In this document: positions 1 through 7,120 of the stretch, piece after piece
Layout of the letters: the number at the start of each line of letters is the position of its first letter
How positions within the stretch are numbered: the first letter of the stretch is position 1
Source: Oscillospiraceae bacterium
GTDB lineage: Bacteria > Bacillota > Clostridia > Oscillospirales > Ruminococcaceae
Direction of reading: 5' to 3'
Length of the DNA: 9,924 nucleotides
Assembly (NCBI GenBank): GCA_017416665.1
Contig: JAFQBO010000382.1
Location: 1-9,924, forward strand
Notes under the pieces: model-generated
Databases searched by the model: none
Told to the model about the DNA's origin: nothing
The model's input: the letters and a program-made list of their open reading frames with translations, nothing else
Made by a program: the position numbers and the translations under genes

Positions 1-377
1 CCTATACTTGTTACGCTGTTGGGAATTGTTATGCTTGTAAGGGATTCACAACCTTTAAATGCATAAGCTCCTATACTTGTTACACCATCTTCAATGATGA
101 TTGAAATAATACTTTTTCTAACAGACCACCACGGTGTATCTGAACTATCATAAGTATAAATAGAGCTATAGTCATCCATATCTCCTGTACCACTAATCGT
201 CAGAATACCATCATCTGAAAGGGTTGCTGTTACATTATCGCCACATTCGTATGTTGCGTCTTCAGCAGAAACACTGAAGTTAAAATCAACATCAACCGCT
301 TCCTTTGGCATTCCAGCAAAAGTGCCTGCCACCATTGCCGCTGATATTAAAGCAGATAAAATTTTTTTCTTATTCAT
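1..377 (-). CDS. Secreted BspA-type leucine-rich-repeat (LRR_5) protein, N-terminal part
   Basis: This is the first 125 codons of a minus-strand gene whose 3' end lies beyond the left edge. ATG at 375-377 is preceded by AGGAG (386-390) at 8 nt. Residues 1-38 look like a signal peptide: a MNKKKIL basic start, a hydrophobic stretch to about residue 21, and a likely cut after SVSA. Residues 42-66 have the typical pre-repeat sequence (CGDNVTATL...GILTISGTGDM), and TPWW follows at 81-84. The first leucine-rich repeats then begin (IEDGVTSIGAYAFKGCESL, then SVTSIG), with a 23-residue period that shows as a 69-bp DNA repeat (1-14 and 70-83). Proteins with these LRR_5 repeats are known as exported, often adhesion-related surface proteins of gut Firmicutes and Bacteroidetes. 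The family call is firm; the ligand, total length and any dockerin or anchor at the missing C terminus cannot be seen. Confidence 0.88.
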   Translation of the reverse strand, partial: MNKKKILSALISAAMVAGTFAGMPKEAVDVDFNFSVSAEDATYECGDNVTATLSDDGILTISGTGDMDDYSSIYTYDSSDTPWWSVRKSIISIIIEDGVTSIGAYAFKGCESLTSITIPNSVTSI

Positions 378-411
378 AGATATTTCTCCTGTTATTCTAT
401 TTACAGTAATA

Positions 412-440
412 ATTATACTATTTTTACAAAACTTTGTCAA
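412..440 (-). promoter_or_regulatory. Consensus sigma-A promoter for the LRR protein gene
   Basis: On the minus strand a perfect TTGACA (435-440) is followed after 17 bp by a perfect TATAAT (412-417). Transcription would start near 405, giving a leader of about 28 nt that contains the AGGAG ribosome site. It is the best vegetative promoter in the window and suggests strong expression unless it is repressed. Confidence 0.85.
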
Positions 441-501
441 TAGAAATACAGATTTGCACATAACCAATAAATCCTGTATGATTAAAATTGTCTGAGTCAG
501 G

Positions 502-522
502 ATTATACTCCGGGAGTTTAAT
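502..522. promoter_or_regulatory. Imperfect 21-bp palindrome, candidate operator
   Basis: The left arm ATTATACTCC and right arm GGAGTTTAAT flank a central G (512); nine of ten positions pair, the exception being T506/T518. The one-base centre excludes a hairpin of the full length, so a dimeric protein site is the better reading. It lies between the LRR promoter (about 60 bp upstream of its -35) and the 90-residue gene, so it could serve either. No known operator is recognised, and the protein that binds it is unknown. Confidence 0.4.
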
Positions 523-548
523 GGATAGTATCTGAAGAAAATATAGTG

Positions 549-554
549 TATAAT
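549..554 (+). promoter_or_regulatory. Possible -10 element for the 90-residue gene
   Basis: TATAAT at 549-554 is a perfect -10 hexamer, but no good -35 lies 16-18 bp upstream (526-531 reads TAGTAT). Transcription from it would begin near 561, inside the first arm of the adjacent hairpin. It may be a fortuitous AT-rich match. Confidence 0.25.
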
Positions 555-556
555 AA

Positions 557-586
557 GTTGCTGAAAGCACATTCGGCAACTTTTTT
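557..586 (+). terminator. Terminator-like hairpin in the leader of the 90-residue gene
   Basis: GTTGCTGAA (557-565) pairs with TTCGGCAAC (572-580), nine pairs including one G-T, around the loop AGCACA, and is followed by six T residues (581-586). The shape is that of an intrinsic terminator on the plus strand. No plus-strand gene precedes it in the window, and it ends two bases before the GGAGG of the next gene, so it probably either attenuates that gene or ends a short leader RNA. The minus strand has no comparable T-run. Confidence 0.6.
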
Positions 587-600
587 ATGGAGGTTCAGCC

Positions 601-873
601 ATGAACAACAGAAAGATCAGGCTTATCTGTTTTCGTACATACAGTGATTTCAGTTATGATTTAGGTGAAAATTTCAGTGTAAACGTTACTGAAAACGAAA
701 AGCAGGAAACAGAGTTTTATGTAGTACACAATGGTATTGTTAAAAGAGTACTTACAATATGTCAGCCTGCACTTCTGGTGTTCAGGTATCTGTCACCTGA
801 TGATTTTATGGATAAAACAGAAGAATATCTGAAAAATCTGTACAATAAAAACATATACAAAATTTTATTATGA
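601..873 (+). CDS. Hypothetical 90-residue protein
   Basis: I do not recognise this protein. The ATG is preceded by GGAGG (589-593) at 7 nt, a strong ribosome site that supports it as a real gene. No signal peptide, membrane segment or metal-binding cysteine cluster is visible. The N-terminal half reads like alternating beta strands (IRLICFRTYSDF, FSVNVTENE, TEFYVVHNGIVKRVLTI) and the last 25 residues are probably helical (SPDDFMDKTEEYLKNLYNK), ending in a basic and hydrophobic tail. It is convergent with the regulator gene at 902-1255, with only 28 bp between the stop codons and no terminator seen there. Its leader carries a palindrome and a terminator-like hairpin, so its expression is probably conditional. 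Confidence 0.7.
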   Translation: MNNRKIRLICFRTYSDFSYDLGENFSVNVTENEKQETEFYVVHNGIVKRVLTICQPALLVFRYLSPDDFMDKTEEYLKNLYNKNIYKILL

Positions 874-901
874 CAAATCAAGGCTTTCGGAAAATAAGTT
901 C

Positions 902-1255
902 TTATAGTTCGTCCGGTAATTTTTTTGCAAGACCGTTCAGATAAGCCTTAAACAGTTTTTTATCGTTGCGTGTAAGAATTCTGTAGGTTTCAAGAATATT
1001 GCGTTCTTCAGCATTTAATGGTTCTGTTACTACAGTAATTTGTGTTGTGTCATCAAAAAACTGTGCCAGAGAAATACGGAAGCCGTTGCATATTTTCTCA
1101 AGGGTGTAGACACTTGGTACAGTGTTTCTTATGAAGATGTTGTTTAATGACGAATATGAAAGCTCTGACTCCTTGGCAAGGCGGTAAATAGTCCAGTTAT
1201 ACTCCTTCAGCAGTTGCCCGATTCGTTCTATAACAAAGTTCTGTTCATTTTTCAT
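902..1255 (-). CDS. Cro/C1 (XRE)-type helix-turn-helix regulator
   Basis: This is a 117-residue cytoplasmic DNA-binding protein. Residues 8-67 form a Cro/C1-type domain: helix IERIGQLLKEY, then the helix-turn-helix TIYRLAKESELSYSSLNNIF (residues 22-41), then PSVYTLEKICNGFRISLAQFF. Residues 79-111 (NAEERNILETYRILTRNDKKLFKAYLNGL) look like a short helical C-terminal segment, perhaps for dimerisation; no ligand or protease domain is present. GAGGAG (1266-1271) lies 10 nt before ATG. The gene is divergent from the GH9 cellulase with 247 bp between start codons, which makes it a natural candidate for a local regulator, although small XRE proteins are common and the link is inferred. The family call is secure; the target is unknown. 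Confidence 0.9.
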   Translation of the reverse strand: MKNEQNFVIERIGQLLKEYNWTIYRLAKESELSYSSLNNIFIRNTVPSVYTLEKICNGFRISLAQFFDDTTQITVVTEPLNAEERNILETYRILTRNDKKLFKAYLNGLAKKLPDEL

Positions 1256-1287
1256 TTTATAAATACTCCTCTTTTAAAGATGTTTCA

Positions 1288-1317
1288 ATATTACTATTTT
1301 AAGTCATTTTTTCACAA
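1288..1317 (-). promoter_or_regulatory. Possible sigma-A promoter for the XRE regulator
   Basis: On the minus strand TTGTGA (1312-1317) and TAATAT (1288-1293) are separated by 18 bp. Both are imperfect hexamers, but the position fits a leader of about 25 nt before the regulator's ATG and includes the GAGGAG site. Confidence 0.4.
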
Positions 1318-1344
1318 TATTACAGATGCGAAGTTGAGAAGTGT

Positions 1345-1418
1345 TTTTAAAAACTATTTTTCAGATGAGTAATAGATAATAAATTTTCTTAAGGCATACA
1401 ATGCGATAGTTTTTAAAA
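1345..1418. repeat. 13-bp inverted repeat pair in the regulator/cellulase intergenic region
   Basis: TTTTAAAAACTAT at 1345-1357 recurs as its exact reverse complement at 1406-1418, 48 bp apart. Each copy also sits in its own small palindrome (GTTTTTAAAAAC at 1343-1354; GTTTTTAAAAC at 1409-1419). The right copy ends 5 bp before the -35 of the cellulase promoter. The arrangement suggests two sites for one dimeric regulator, possibly the divergent XRE protein; AT-rich chance similarity is the alternative. Confidence 0.45.
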
Positions 1419-1423
1419 CCCTC

Positions 1424-1452
1424 TTGAAAAGTTCTTAAAAAGATAGTATAAT
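1424..1452 (+). promoter_or_regulatory. Sigma-A promoter of the GH9 cellulase gene
   Basis: TTGAAA (1424-1429) and a perfect TATAAT (1447-1452) are spaced by 17 bp. Transcription would begin near 1459, leaving a leader of about 44 nt with the ribosome site GAGGG at 1489-1493. It lies immediately downstream of the right-hand 13-bp repeat. Confidence 0.8.
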
Positions 1453-1502
1453 ATTATTGGGTTATTTTGACTGAATTTTTCAAAAAGAGAGGGAAACTTA
1501 TT

Positions 1503-3674
1503 ATGAAAAAACTTTTAAGTACGCTTATTGCGGCGACTGTTCTTGTAACAGCAACAGTAAGCACATCACAGTTATCCGAACCTGTTTCGGCAGAAACTAA
1601 CATCGACTATGCCGAAGCACTTCAGAAGTCACTTTTCTTCTACGAATGTCAGCAGGCAGGGCCGCTTCCTGAATGGAACAGAGTAGAATGGCGTGACGAC
1701 TCAACCATGAATGATTTTGTCACAGGCGGCTGGTATGACGCCGGAGACCATGTAAAATTCAATCTTCCTATGGCATATTCCGCTTCCATGCTTGCATGGG
1801 GACTTTATCAGTATCCGGACGGAATTGAAAAATGTGGTGAAATGACAAACTATGTAAACAATCTGACTTTCGTTATGGATTACCTTGCAGCGTGTGATCT
1901 TGGTGACGAGGTTGTATATCAGGTCGGAAACGGACAGGAAGACCACACATGGTGGGGTCCTGTTGAGCTTTATGAGTACGGTATGGAAGAAAACGGTAAC
2001 GATTACTCCTCAGAACGTCCGTATTATACAGCAAAAAAAGGGGAGGGGTATTCGGCAGTACTCGGCGGTATGGCGGCGGCTCTTGCGGCAGGTGCATCGG
2101 CACTCGAAGGCAGATCCGACAAGACTGATGAATACATCGAACACGCAAAGAACATATTTGAAATAGCTGACGGTGCAAAAAGTAATGAGGACTACAACAA
2201 TTCAGACGCTTCAGGATTTTACCGTTCATCACATTTTTATGATGAACTTTTCTGGGCGGCAAACTGGCTTTACATTGCAACAGACGACAAATCATATCTT
2301 GATAAGGCAGCAAGCTACATTCCGTACCTCGACAAGGAACTCGGTTCAGATGAAATGAAATACTCCTGGTCACATTGCTGGGACGACGTTATGCAGGGTG
2401 GTCTGCTCCTTTATGCTCAGAATACAGGCTCATATGTAGACAGAGTAAAAAAGCATCTCGATTACCTTGTAAATTACGGTACAAAGGTTGATGATACTCT
2501 CATTTACATTCAGAACTGGGGTTGTCTGAGATATGCAACAACATGCGGATTCATTACTGCTGTTGCTTGTGACACACTTTCTCTCGGCGATACTTCAAAG
2601 TATGAAGATTTCTATGAATCACAGATTGACTATGCACTGGGCGACAATCCACTCGGACAGAGCTATGTGGTAGGCTATGGAGAAAAGTCGCCTCTTAATG
2701 CTCACCACAGAACAGCACACGCCTCATGGAACAACTCACTCGACAATCCGACAGAAAACCGTCACATTCTCTACGGTGCACTGGTCGGTGGTCCTAATCA
2801 GGATGGTACCTATGATGATGACCGTGGAAACTTCATAAACAACGAAGTTGCTACCGACTATAATGCAGGTTTTACAGGTCTTCTCTGTAAAATGGTTGAC
2901 AAATACGGCGGTACTGCTGATCCGTCATTCCCTGAACCTGAAACAAGAGACGCTGAATTCTTCGTTGAAGCGACACTCAAACAGTCAAGTGCAAGCGGTG
3001 TTTCACTCAGTCTTAAATTTACTAACCATACAGCATGGCCTGCAAGAGTGGTTGACAATATGTCATACAGATACTATTTTGATGCATCAGAAATAATAAA
3101 TGCAGGTTTTTCAGCAAGCGATGTTGTAGTACGAGTTGACAGAGATCAGGCAAAGATGTATGGCGAGGAATATGCGGCTGTAATTTCTCCTGTTACTCAG
3201 TATAAGGACAACATTTACTATATTGAAGTTGCATACCCGAACGGTGAAGCAATTCTCCCGATTTCAGAAGGCAGAAACCAGTGCGAAACTATGCTTGCTC
3301 TCGTTTTCCCGAACTACGGAAGTGGCTGGGATGCTGAAAACGACTATTCAAATGCTGATATAATGGATACTGTCGGTGCAGAAGAAGGCGTGATTACAGA
3401 TAAAATTACAGTTTACAATAATGGCGTTCTTGTTTATGGTGTTGAACCAGATGGTACAAAGCCTGAAGAAACTGTTCCTTCACAGGGTGACTCAACTCTT
3501 AAGGGCGATTTGGATGTGAACGGTTCAGTTGAAACAGCAGATGCTGTACTTATGTGTAAGTTTCTCCTCGGCGGTCAGACATTGAAGGAACAGCAGCGTA
3601 AAAATGCTGATGTTACCGGAGATAAAAAAATTAATATTTTCGACTTTACTTCACTTAAAAGAAATTTACTTTAA
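1503..3674 (+). CDS. Cellulosomal GH9 endoglucanase: GH9-CBM3c-dockerin
   Basis: A 723-residue secreted beta-1,4-glucanase. The ATG at 1503 is preferred: GAGGG (1489-1493) precedes it by 9 nt and the signal peptide starts there (MKKLLSTL..., likely cut after PVSA, residue 30). Residues 33-468 are the inverting GH9 catalytic domain. GGWYDAGDHVKFNLP (75-89) carries the conserved aspartates D79 and D82; NAHHRTAH (399-406) is the histidine/arginine substrate motif; DDRGNFINNEVATDYNAGF (439-457) carries the general acid E448. Residues 483-650 match a CBM3c module, which in known GH9-CBM3c enzymes packs against the catalytic domain and confers processivity. A short Thr/Pro/Glu linker (651-664) leads to a type I dockerin (666-723) with two calcium loops, GDLDVNGSVETAD and ADVTGDKKINIFD, for docking to a scaffoldin cohesin. 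All key residues are present. No scaffoldin or other glycosidase is in the window. Confidence 0.97.
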   Translation: MKKLLSTLIAATVLVTATVSTSQLSEPVSAETNIDYAEALQKSLFFYECQQAGPLPEWNRVEWRDDSTMNDFVTGGWYDAGDHVKFNLPMAYSASMLAWGLYQYPDGIEKCGEMTNYVNNLTFVMDYLAACDLGDEVVYQVGNGQEDHTWWGPVELYEYGMEENGNDYSSERPYYTAKKGEGYSAVLGGMAAALAAGASALEGRSDKTDEYIEHAKNIFEIADGAKSNEDYNNSDASGFYRSSHFYDELFWAANWLYIATDDKSYLDKAASYIPYLDKELGSDEMKYSWSHCWDDVMQGGLLLYAQNTGSYVDRVKKHLDYLVNYGTKVDDTLIYIQNWGCLRYATTCGFITAVACDTLSLGDTSKYEDFYESQIDYALGDNPLGQSYVVGYGEKSPLNAHHRTAHASWNNSLDNPTENRHILYGALVGGPNQDGTYDDDRGNFINNEVATDYNAGFTGLLCKMVDKYGGTADPSFPEPETRDAEFFVEATLKQSSASGVSLSLKFTNHTAWPARVVDNMSYRYYFDASEIINAGFSASDVVVRVDRDQAKMYGEEYAAVISPVTQYKDNIYYIEVAYPNGEAILPISEGRNQCETMLALVFPNYGSGWDAENDYSNADIMDTVGAEEGVITDKITVYNNGVLVYGVEPDGTKPEETVPSQGDSTLKGDLDVNGSVETADAVLMCKFLLGGQTLKEQQRKNADVTGDKKINIFDFTSLKRNLL

Positions 3675-3685
3675 TTTATAATAAA

Positions 3686-3711
3686 GAAGGACGCATTTTA
3701 GTGCGTCCTTC
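3686..3711. terminator. Hairpin between convergent cellulase and lipoprotein genes
   Basis: GAAGGACGCA (3686-3695) and TGCGTCCTTC (3702-3711) form a perfect 10-bp stem with a 6-nt loop. It lies 12 bp past the cellulase stop and 17 bp past the lipoprotein stop. On the minus strand it is followed by TTTATTAT, so it acts best for the secG/rnr-side transcripts. On the plus strand the tail is AGTGTATT without a T-run, so termination of the cellulase message there may be weaker. Confidence 0.8.
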
Positions 3712-3727
3712 AGTGTATTAAAAAGTA

Positions 3728-4528
3728 TTAATATGGCAAAGTAAACTCTGAGGTTTTCCATATACCATTATAATTGATCATTGTAAATGTATCTACTTCA
3801 TCTTCCATAGGTTCACCGGTTTCTGGATCGGCATAGTGTGAGATCGCATTGAATACAGCTACATCATTTTCGTTGCTGATAAGCTCAAGCTCAGTATTCA
3901 GATAAGAAATATTTTCGCCACGTCCGCCGTCGTAACAGTACAGAGCATCCTGGGTTTCAACATATTTTTCAGAAAGTTCTGTACGGTTTCCGGCAAAAAC
4001 CTCATTGTATTCAGCTAAAATATCAGAAATAGAATTTACACCGATAACACGTACTGCATATTCATAAGTGTCATTGTAATCAAGCTCATACGGACAGCTG
4101 AAAAGGTATTTCCACTGTGTCTCACAGCTTTTTTCAAACTGTTTCTGACCAATTTCAAGAATATCAATGGCATCTTCAGAAACAGAATCTTCAACCGGCG
4201 TTTCTTCAGACTGCTCGCTTTCTGCTGCTTCGGTTTCTTCTGTTGCGATTTCATCTTCTTCCGTAACAGCTTCTGATTCGGATTCAGTCTCAGTTTCAGA
4301 ATCTTCCGATTCTTCATCTTTCACTTGTTCATCGTCGGCATTTTCAGAAACCTCATCTGATGACTCGTCGGCTTCAGTTTCTGATTCTGAATCGGATTCC
4401 TTATTATCGTTTTTTTCCTCTGAAACGGATGACTGACTTGCAATTTCGGCTTTCTCTATTAAATTACAACCCGAAAATGCTGTCATACAGGCAATAACAG
4501 CTGCCAGTAACACTGTAAATTTCTTCAT
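3728..4528 (-). CDS. Lipoprotein with long acidic Ser/Glu/Asp linker and a C-terminal domain
   Basis: A 266-residue exported lipoprotein: a basic start, hydrophobic residues 5-18, then lipobox FSGC with C21 as the lipidated cysteine. Residues about 32-118 are a low-complexity linker built almost only of Glu, Asp, Ser, Thr and Ala, with no aromatic residue, which would be disordered and highly negative. Residues 120-266 form a folded-looking domain (FEKSCETQWKYLFSCPYELD, ISDILAEYNEVFAGNRTELSEKY, ALYCYDGGRGENISYL, ending in GIWKTSEFTLPY) with three cysteines, C135, C145 and C198. The pattern recalls small NTF2-like or IseA-like (DL-endopeptidase inhibitor) domains, but I cannot confirm either, so the function is unassigned. 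GAGAGG (4534-4539) precedes ATG by 5 nt. Its start is 25 bp past the rnr stop with no terminator between, so it is probably co-transcribed with rnr. Confidence 0.88.
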   Translation of the reverse strand: MKKFTVLLAAVIACMTAFSGCNLIEKAEIASQSSVSEEKNDNKESDSESETEADESSDEVSENADDEQVKDEESEDSETETESESEAVTEEDEIATEETEAAESEQSEETPVEDSVSEDAIDILEIGQKQFEKSCETQWKYLFSCPYELDYNDTYEYAVRVIGVNSISDILAEYNEVFAGNRTELSEKYVETQDALYCYDGGRGENISYLNTELELISNENDVAVFNAISHYADPETGEPMEDEVDTFTMINYNGIWKTSEFTLPY

Positions 4529-4553
4529 TTTTTCCTCTCTTTTTTATACAAAT

Positions 4554-6731
4554 TTACGCAAGTTCAAAATCAATTTTACCACTGTTTACATCTGCTTTTG
4601 AACAGATAATCTTCACTCTGTTTCCTGCCATAAAGCATCGGTCACTGTATTCGTCCTTGATTGAGAAATAGCCGTCATACTCGTAATAGCCTTCAGGCAG
4701 TGTGTTTATGTGTACAAGACCTTCGATTGTGTTGTCAAGCTCTACATAAAATCCGAAATCTGTAACACTTGAAATAATACCTTCAAATTCGTCACCGATA
4801 TGATTCTGCATATATTCTGCTTTGTAGCAGTCTTCACATTCACGCTCAATATTTGCGGCTCTGATTTCCATAGCAGTTGAATGTTCTGATGCTTTCTGTG
4901 CAAATCCGCTGTAGCGTTTTTCGAGCCATTCGGAATCAGCATTGTCAATAACGTCTGACAGTATTCTGTGTATTGCCAGATCAGGATAACGTCTGATAGG
5001 TGATGTGAAATGTGCGTAGTCATCAAGTGCAAGACCAAAATGACCGATAGGATCGGTTTCATATTTTGCCTTTGCCATCGAACGCAGAGTTATCATGTTT
5101 ACGACAGGGTAGCAGTCTTTTCCTTTTGCATTTTCAAGAATCTGTGCGATGTGTGTCGGTTTAACGGAACTGAAAACAGGTATTTCAACATTAAGACGCT
5201 GAAGACTTTCTTTCAGTGTGTCGATTTTTTCAGTTGCAGGCTGTTCGTGAATTCTGTACACAAACGGAATTTCCTTTTCTGCCGCAAGCTTTGCCGCCGA
5301 TTCATTTGCAAGAAGCATGAATTCTTCGATAATCATTTCCGATTTGCCTCGTGTTCTCGGTTTAATATCAACACAGATGTGGTCGTCGTTCAGAATAATC
5401 TTGCTTTCTGTTGTTTCGATTTCCGGAGCACCACGCTTTTTACGGTTTTCTATACGAATATCCGCAAGCTCGTTCATTATATTGATTGACGGAATTAAAT
5501 CCTCATATTTCTGCTTTATTTCATCGGTTGCGGTGTTGTCGAGTATTGTATTTATTTCAGAATAGATGCCCTTTACTCTTGAACGTATTACAGATTTTGC
5601 AAATTTGAAATCTTTCAGCATTCCATCAGAAGTAATGTTCATAATTGCGGAAAAGGTAAGTCTGTCCTCATCGGGATTAAGTGAGCAGATACCGTTTGAA
5701 AGCTCTTTCGGGAGCATTGGTATTACCTGATCGGCATAATAAATACTTGTACCTCTTTCAAGAGCTGACTTGTCAAGCGGACTGTTGCCCTTGACATAGT
5801 GTGAAACGTCGGCAATGTGCACACCTAAAATATAGCCGTTGTCTGTCTTTTCGATGGAAACGGCGTCATCAAGATCTTTGGATTCAGCACTGTCGATTGT
5901 AAAAATAGGAAGATTACGCAGATCAAGTCTGTTTTTGAAGTCGTCCGGCCATACACCCGATGCCGCAATTCGTTTTGCTTCTCTTTTTACGTCTTCATTG
6001 AATTCAGTTTCAATATCGTTTACAGCAAGCATCGCCTTTGCACAGCATTCCGCTGACTGGGCACTTCCGAAAGTAAACAGAATTTTCACCTTATGGTCAC
6101 GGTGTCTGCGTCCGTTACGACAGATTTCAGCCATAACCTTGTCGCCGATCTTATAGTCAATATCGCCATTTTCTATCCTTACAGGAGTTTTGGACATCGT
6201 ATCAGCAAGGAAAAACTTTTCGCCTTCGTCTTCTATGATAATGCCTGTAAGCTTTGAATCAGCAGTTTTGAGAATATCAAGTACTTCGCCTTCAGGCTTT
6301 TCTGAACGTGATGGAATATAGTGGGCGAGTACTATATCTTTCGGCATTGCACCACACAGAAATTTTCCGGGAACGAAAATTTCTTCTTCTGTGTCACAGC
6401 GTTTCATAAAGCCGAATGTTCTGTTCAGACGTACTATTTCAGCCTTGAAAAAACCGAGTACACTGCACATTACAAAACCTCTTTTACGCTGACATATAAC
6501 GCCATCTTCGATGAGTTCATTTACAGCAAGATTGAAGTTTGCTTCGTTTCCTCTTACACTTCTGCACTTTGTGGCGAGATCCTTTGGAGAAACAGGTTTT
6601 TTACCGCTTTTCTGTACAAACGTCACAATTCTGTTTTTGTAACCTTCAACAGAAAACTTATCGCCTGAACGCTTTTCATACTGACTGACATTTTTTTCGT
6701 GAGATTTTTTTTGTTTCTTTTTCTTAGGCAT
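4554..6731 (-). CDS. rnr: Ribonuclease R (RNB-family 3'-5' exoribonuclease)
   Basis: A 725-residue processive 3'-5' hydrolytic exonuclease that degrades structured RNA and takes part in mRNA and rRNA turnover. The order is: a lysine-rich start (MPKKKKQKKSHEK), a winged-helix region at about 30-88, cold-shock/OB domains at about 92-225, the RNB catalytic domain at about 265-590, and an S1 domain at 645-725 (GDEFEGIISSVTDFGFYVEL). IDSAESKDLDDA (279-290) gives the magnesium-binding aspartates D280, D286, D288 and D289 with the spacing of the E. coli enzyme. HFTSPIRRYPDL (574-585) is the other signature. The protein stops right after the S1 domain and lacks the long basic tail of E. coli RNase R. 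AAAGGA (6741-6746) lies 9 nt before ATG. secG is upstream, as in many Firmicutes, but smpB, which often follows, is replaced by a lipoprotein gene. Confidence 0.97.
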   Translation of the reverse strand: MPKKKKQKKSHEKNVSQYEKRSGDKFSVEGYKNRIVTFVQKSGKKPVSPKDLATKCRSVRGNEANFNLAVNELIEDGVICQRKRGFVMCSVLGFFKAEIVRLNRTFGFMKRCDTEEEIFVPGKFLCGAMPKDIVLAHYIPSRSEKPEGEVLDILKTADSKLTGIIIEDEGEKFFLADTMSKTPVRIENGDIDYKIGDKVMAEICRNGRRHRDHKVKILFTFGSAQSAECCAKAMLAVNDIETEFNEDVKREAKRIAASGVWPDDFKNRLDLRNLPIFTIDSAESKDLDDAVSIEKTDNGYILGVHIADVSHYVKGNSPLDKSALERGTSIYYADQVIPMLPKELSNGICSLNPDEDRLTFSAIMNITSDGMLKDFKFAKSVIRSRVKGIYSEINTILDNTATDEIKQKYEDLIPSINIMNELADIRIENRKKRGAPEIETTESKIILNDDHICVDIKPRTRGKSEMIIEEFMLLANESAAKLAAEKEIPFVYRIHEQPATEKIDTLKESLQRLNVEIPVFSSVKPTHIAQILENAKGKDCYPVVNMITLRSMAKAKYETDPIGHFGLALDDYAHFTSPIRRYPDLAIHRILSDVIDNADSEWLEKRYSGFAQKASEHSTAMEIRAANIERECEDCYKAEYMQNHIGDEFEGIISSVTDFGFYVELDNTIEGLVHINTLPEGYYEYDGYFSIKDEYSDRCFMAGNRVKIICSKADVNSGKIDFELA

Positions 6732-6750
6732 AATTCAACATCCTTTACTA

Positions 6751-6788
6751 AAAAAATATGCTCTGTGAACAGTTACAGCCACAGAGCA
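6751..6788 (-). terminator. Strong intrinsic terminator or attenuator between secG and rnr
   Basis: On the minus strand TGCTCTGTG and CACAGAGCA (6780-6788 and 6759-6767) form a perfect 9-bp stem with a 12-nt loop, followed by TATTTTTTT. It ends about 5 nt before the AAAGGA of rnr, leaving no room for an rnr promoter between them. It is therefore either a partial terminator lowering rnr expression relative to secG, or a regulated attenuator. Confidence 0.8.
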
Positions 6789-6794
6789 ATCCGA

Positions 6795-6810
6795 ATGAGT
6801 CGAGACTCAT
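6795..6810 (-). other. Second small hairpin after secG
   Basis: ATGAGT (6795-6800) and ACTCAT (6805-6810) make a 6-bp stem with a four-base loop, 7 bp after the secG stop and just upstream of the terminator hairpin. It has no T-run of its own. It could protect the secG 3' end or be part of an rnr leader structure. Confidence 0.45.
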
Positions 6811-6817
6811 ATTTTCA

Positions 6818-7075
6818 TTAACCTTTAAAAGCAATATAAAGATTGAGACCAACAGTCAGAGCAAAGAAGAGAATAAGAAGAATTCTTGTAACCTTCTTGA
6901 AGATAGCTTCCTTTGTTCTTCCTTCATTCTGACCATAGAATGAATCGTTTGCACCACCTGTAATAGCTGATGTCATGTTCTGCTGCTGCTTTGAGTCCTG
7001 TAAAAGACAAAGGATAATAGCAAGAACGCATGTTAAAATTAACAGAACACCGCCTACAATTTCAATTATACTCAT
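6818..7075 (-). CDS. secG: Preprotein translocase subunit SecG
   Basis: The small SecG subunit of the SecYEG channel, which assists SecA-driven protein export across the plasma membrane. The 85-residue length is normal for the family. Two membrane helices are clear (residues about 3-25 and 62-82), joined by the conserved loop LLQDSKQQ...ITGGANDSFYGQNEGRTKE. GGAGG (7085-7089) precedes ATG by 9 nt. It has its own promoter and is followed by rnr, a linkage common in Firmicutes. Confidence 0.97.
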   Translation of the reverse strand: MSIIEIVGGVLLILTCVLAIILCLLQDSKQQQNMTSAITGGANDSFYGQNEGRTKEAIFKKVTRILLILFFALTVGLNLYIAFKG

Positions 7076-7120
7076 TTTTTTCTTCCTCCATTATATTTAT
7101 ACCAAACTTACTTACTATTA

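Noticed and set aside
1..83. 14-bp direct repeat (1-14 and 70-83) as a possible attachment site or duplication
   Set aside because: The 69-bp spacing equals 23 codons and encodes the VTSIG of successive LRR_5 repeats, so it is explained by protein repeat structure.
1467..1502. TTG start extending the GH9 protein by 12 residues
   Set aside because: The ATG at 1503 has a well-placed GAGGG site and begins a standard signal peptide; the extension would put TEFFKKRGKL before it and overlaps the ribosome site.
1873..2373. 166-codon open frame on the minus strand inside the cellulase gene
   Set aside because: It lies antisense to the well-conserved GH9 catalytic domain, and the product is rich in Cys, His, Arg and Pro without domain character; it is a shadow frame.
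4167..4436. Ser-rich plus-strand frame opposite the lipoprotein linker
   Set aside because: The low-complexity Glu/Asp/Ser codons read as Ser/Val/Asp on the other strand; there is no ribosome site and the frame follows only from composition.
5010..5489. 159-codon plus-strand frame inside rnr
   Set aside because: It is antisense to the RNB catalytic domain, and the Cys/Phe-rich product is typical of a reverse-frame artefact.
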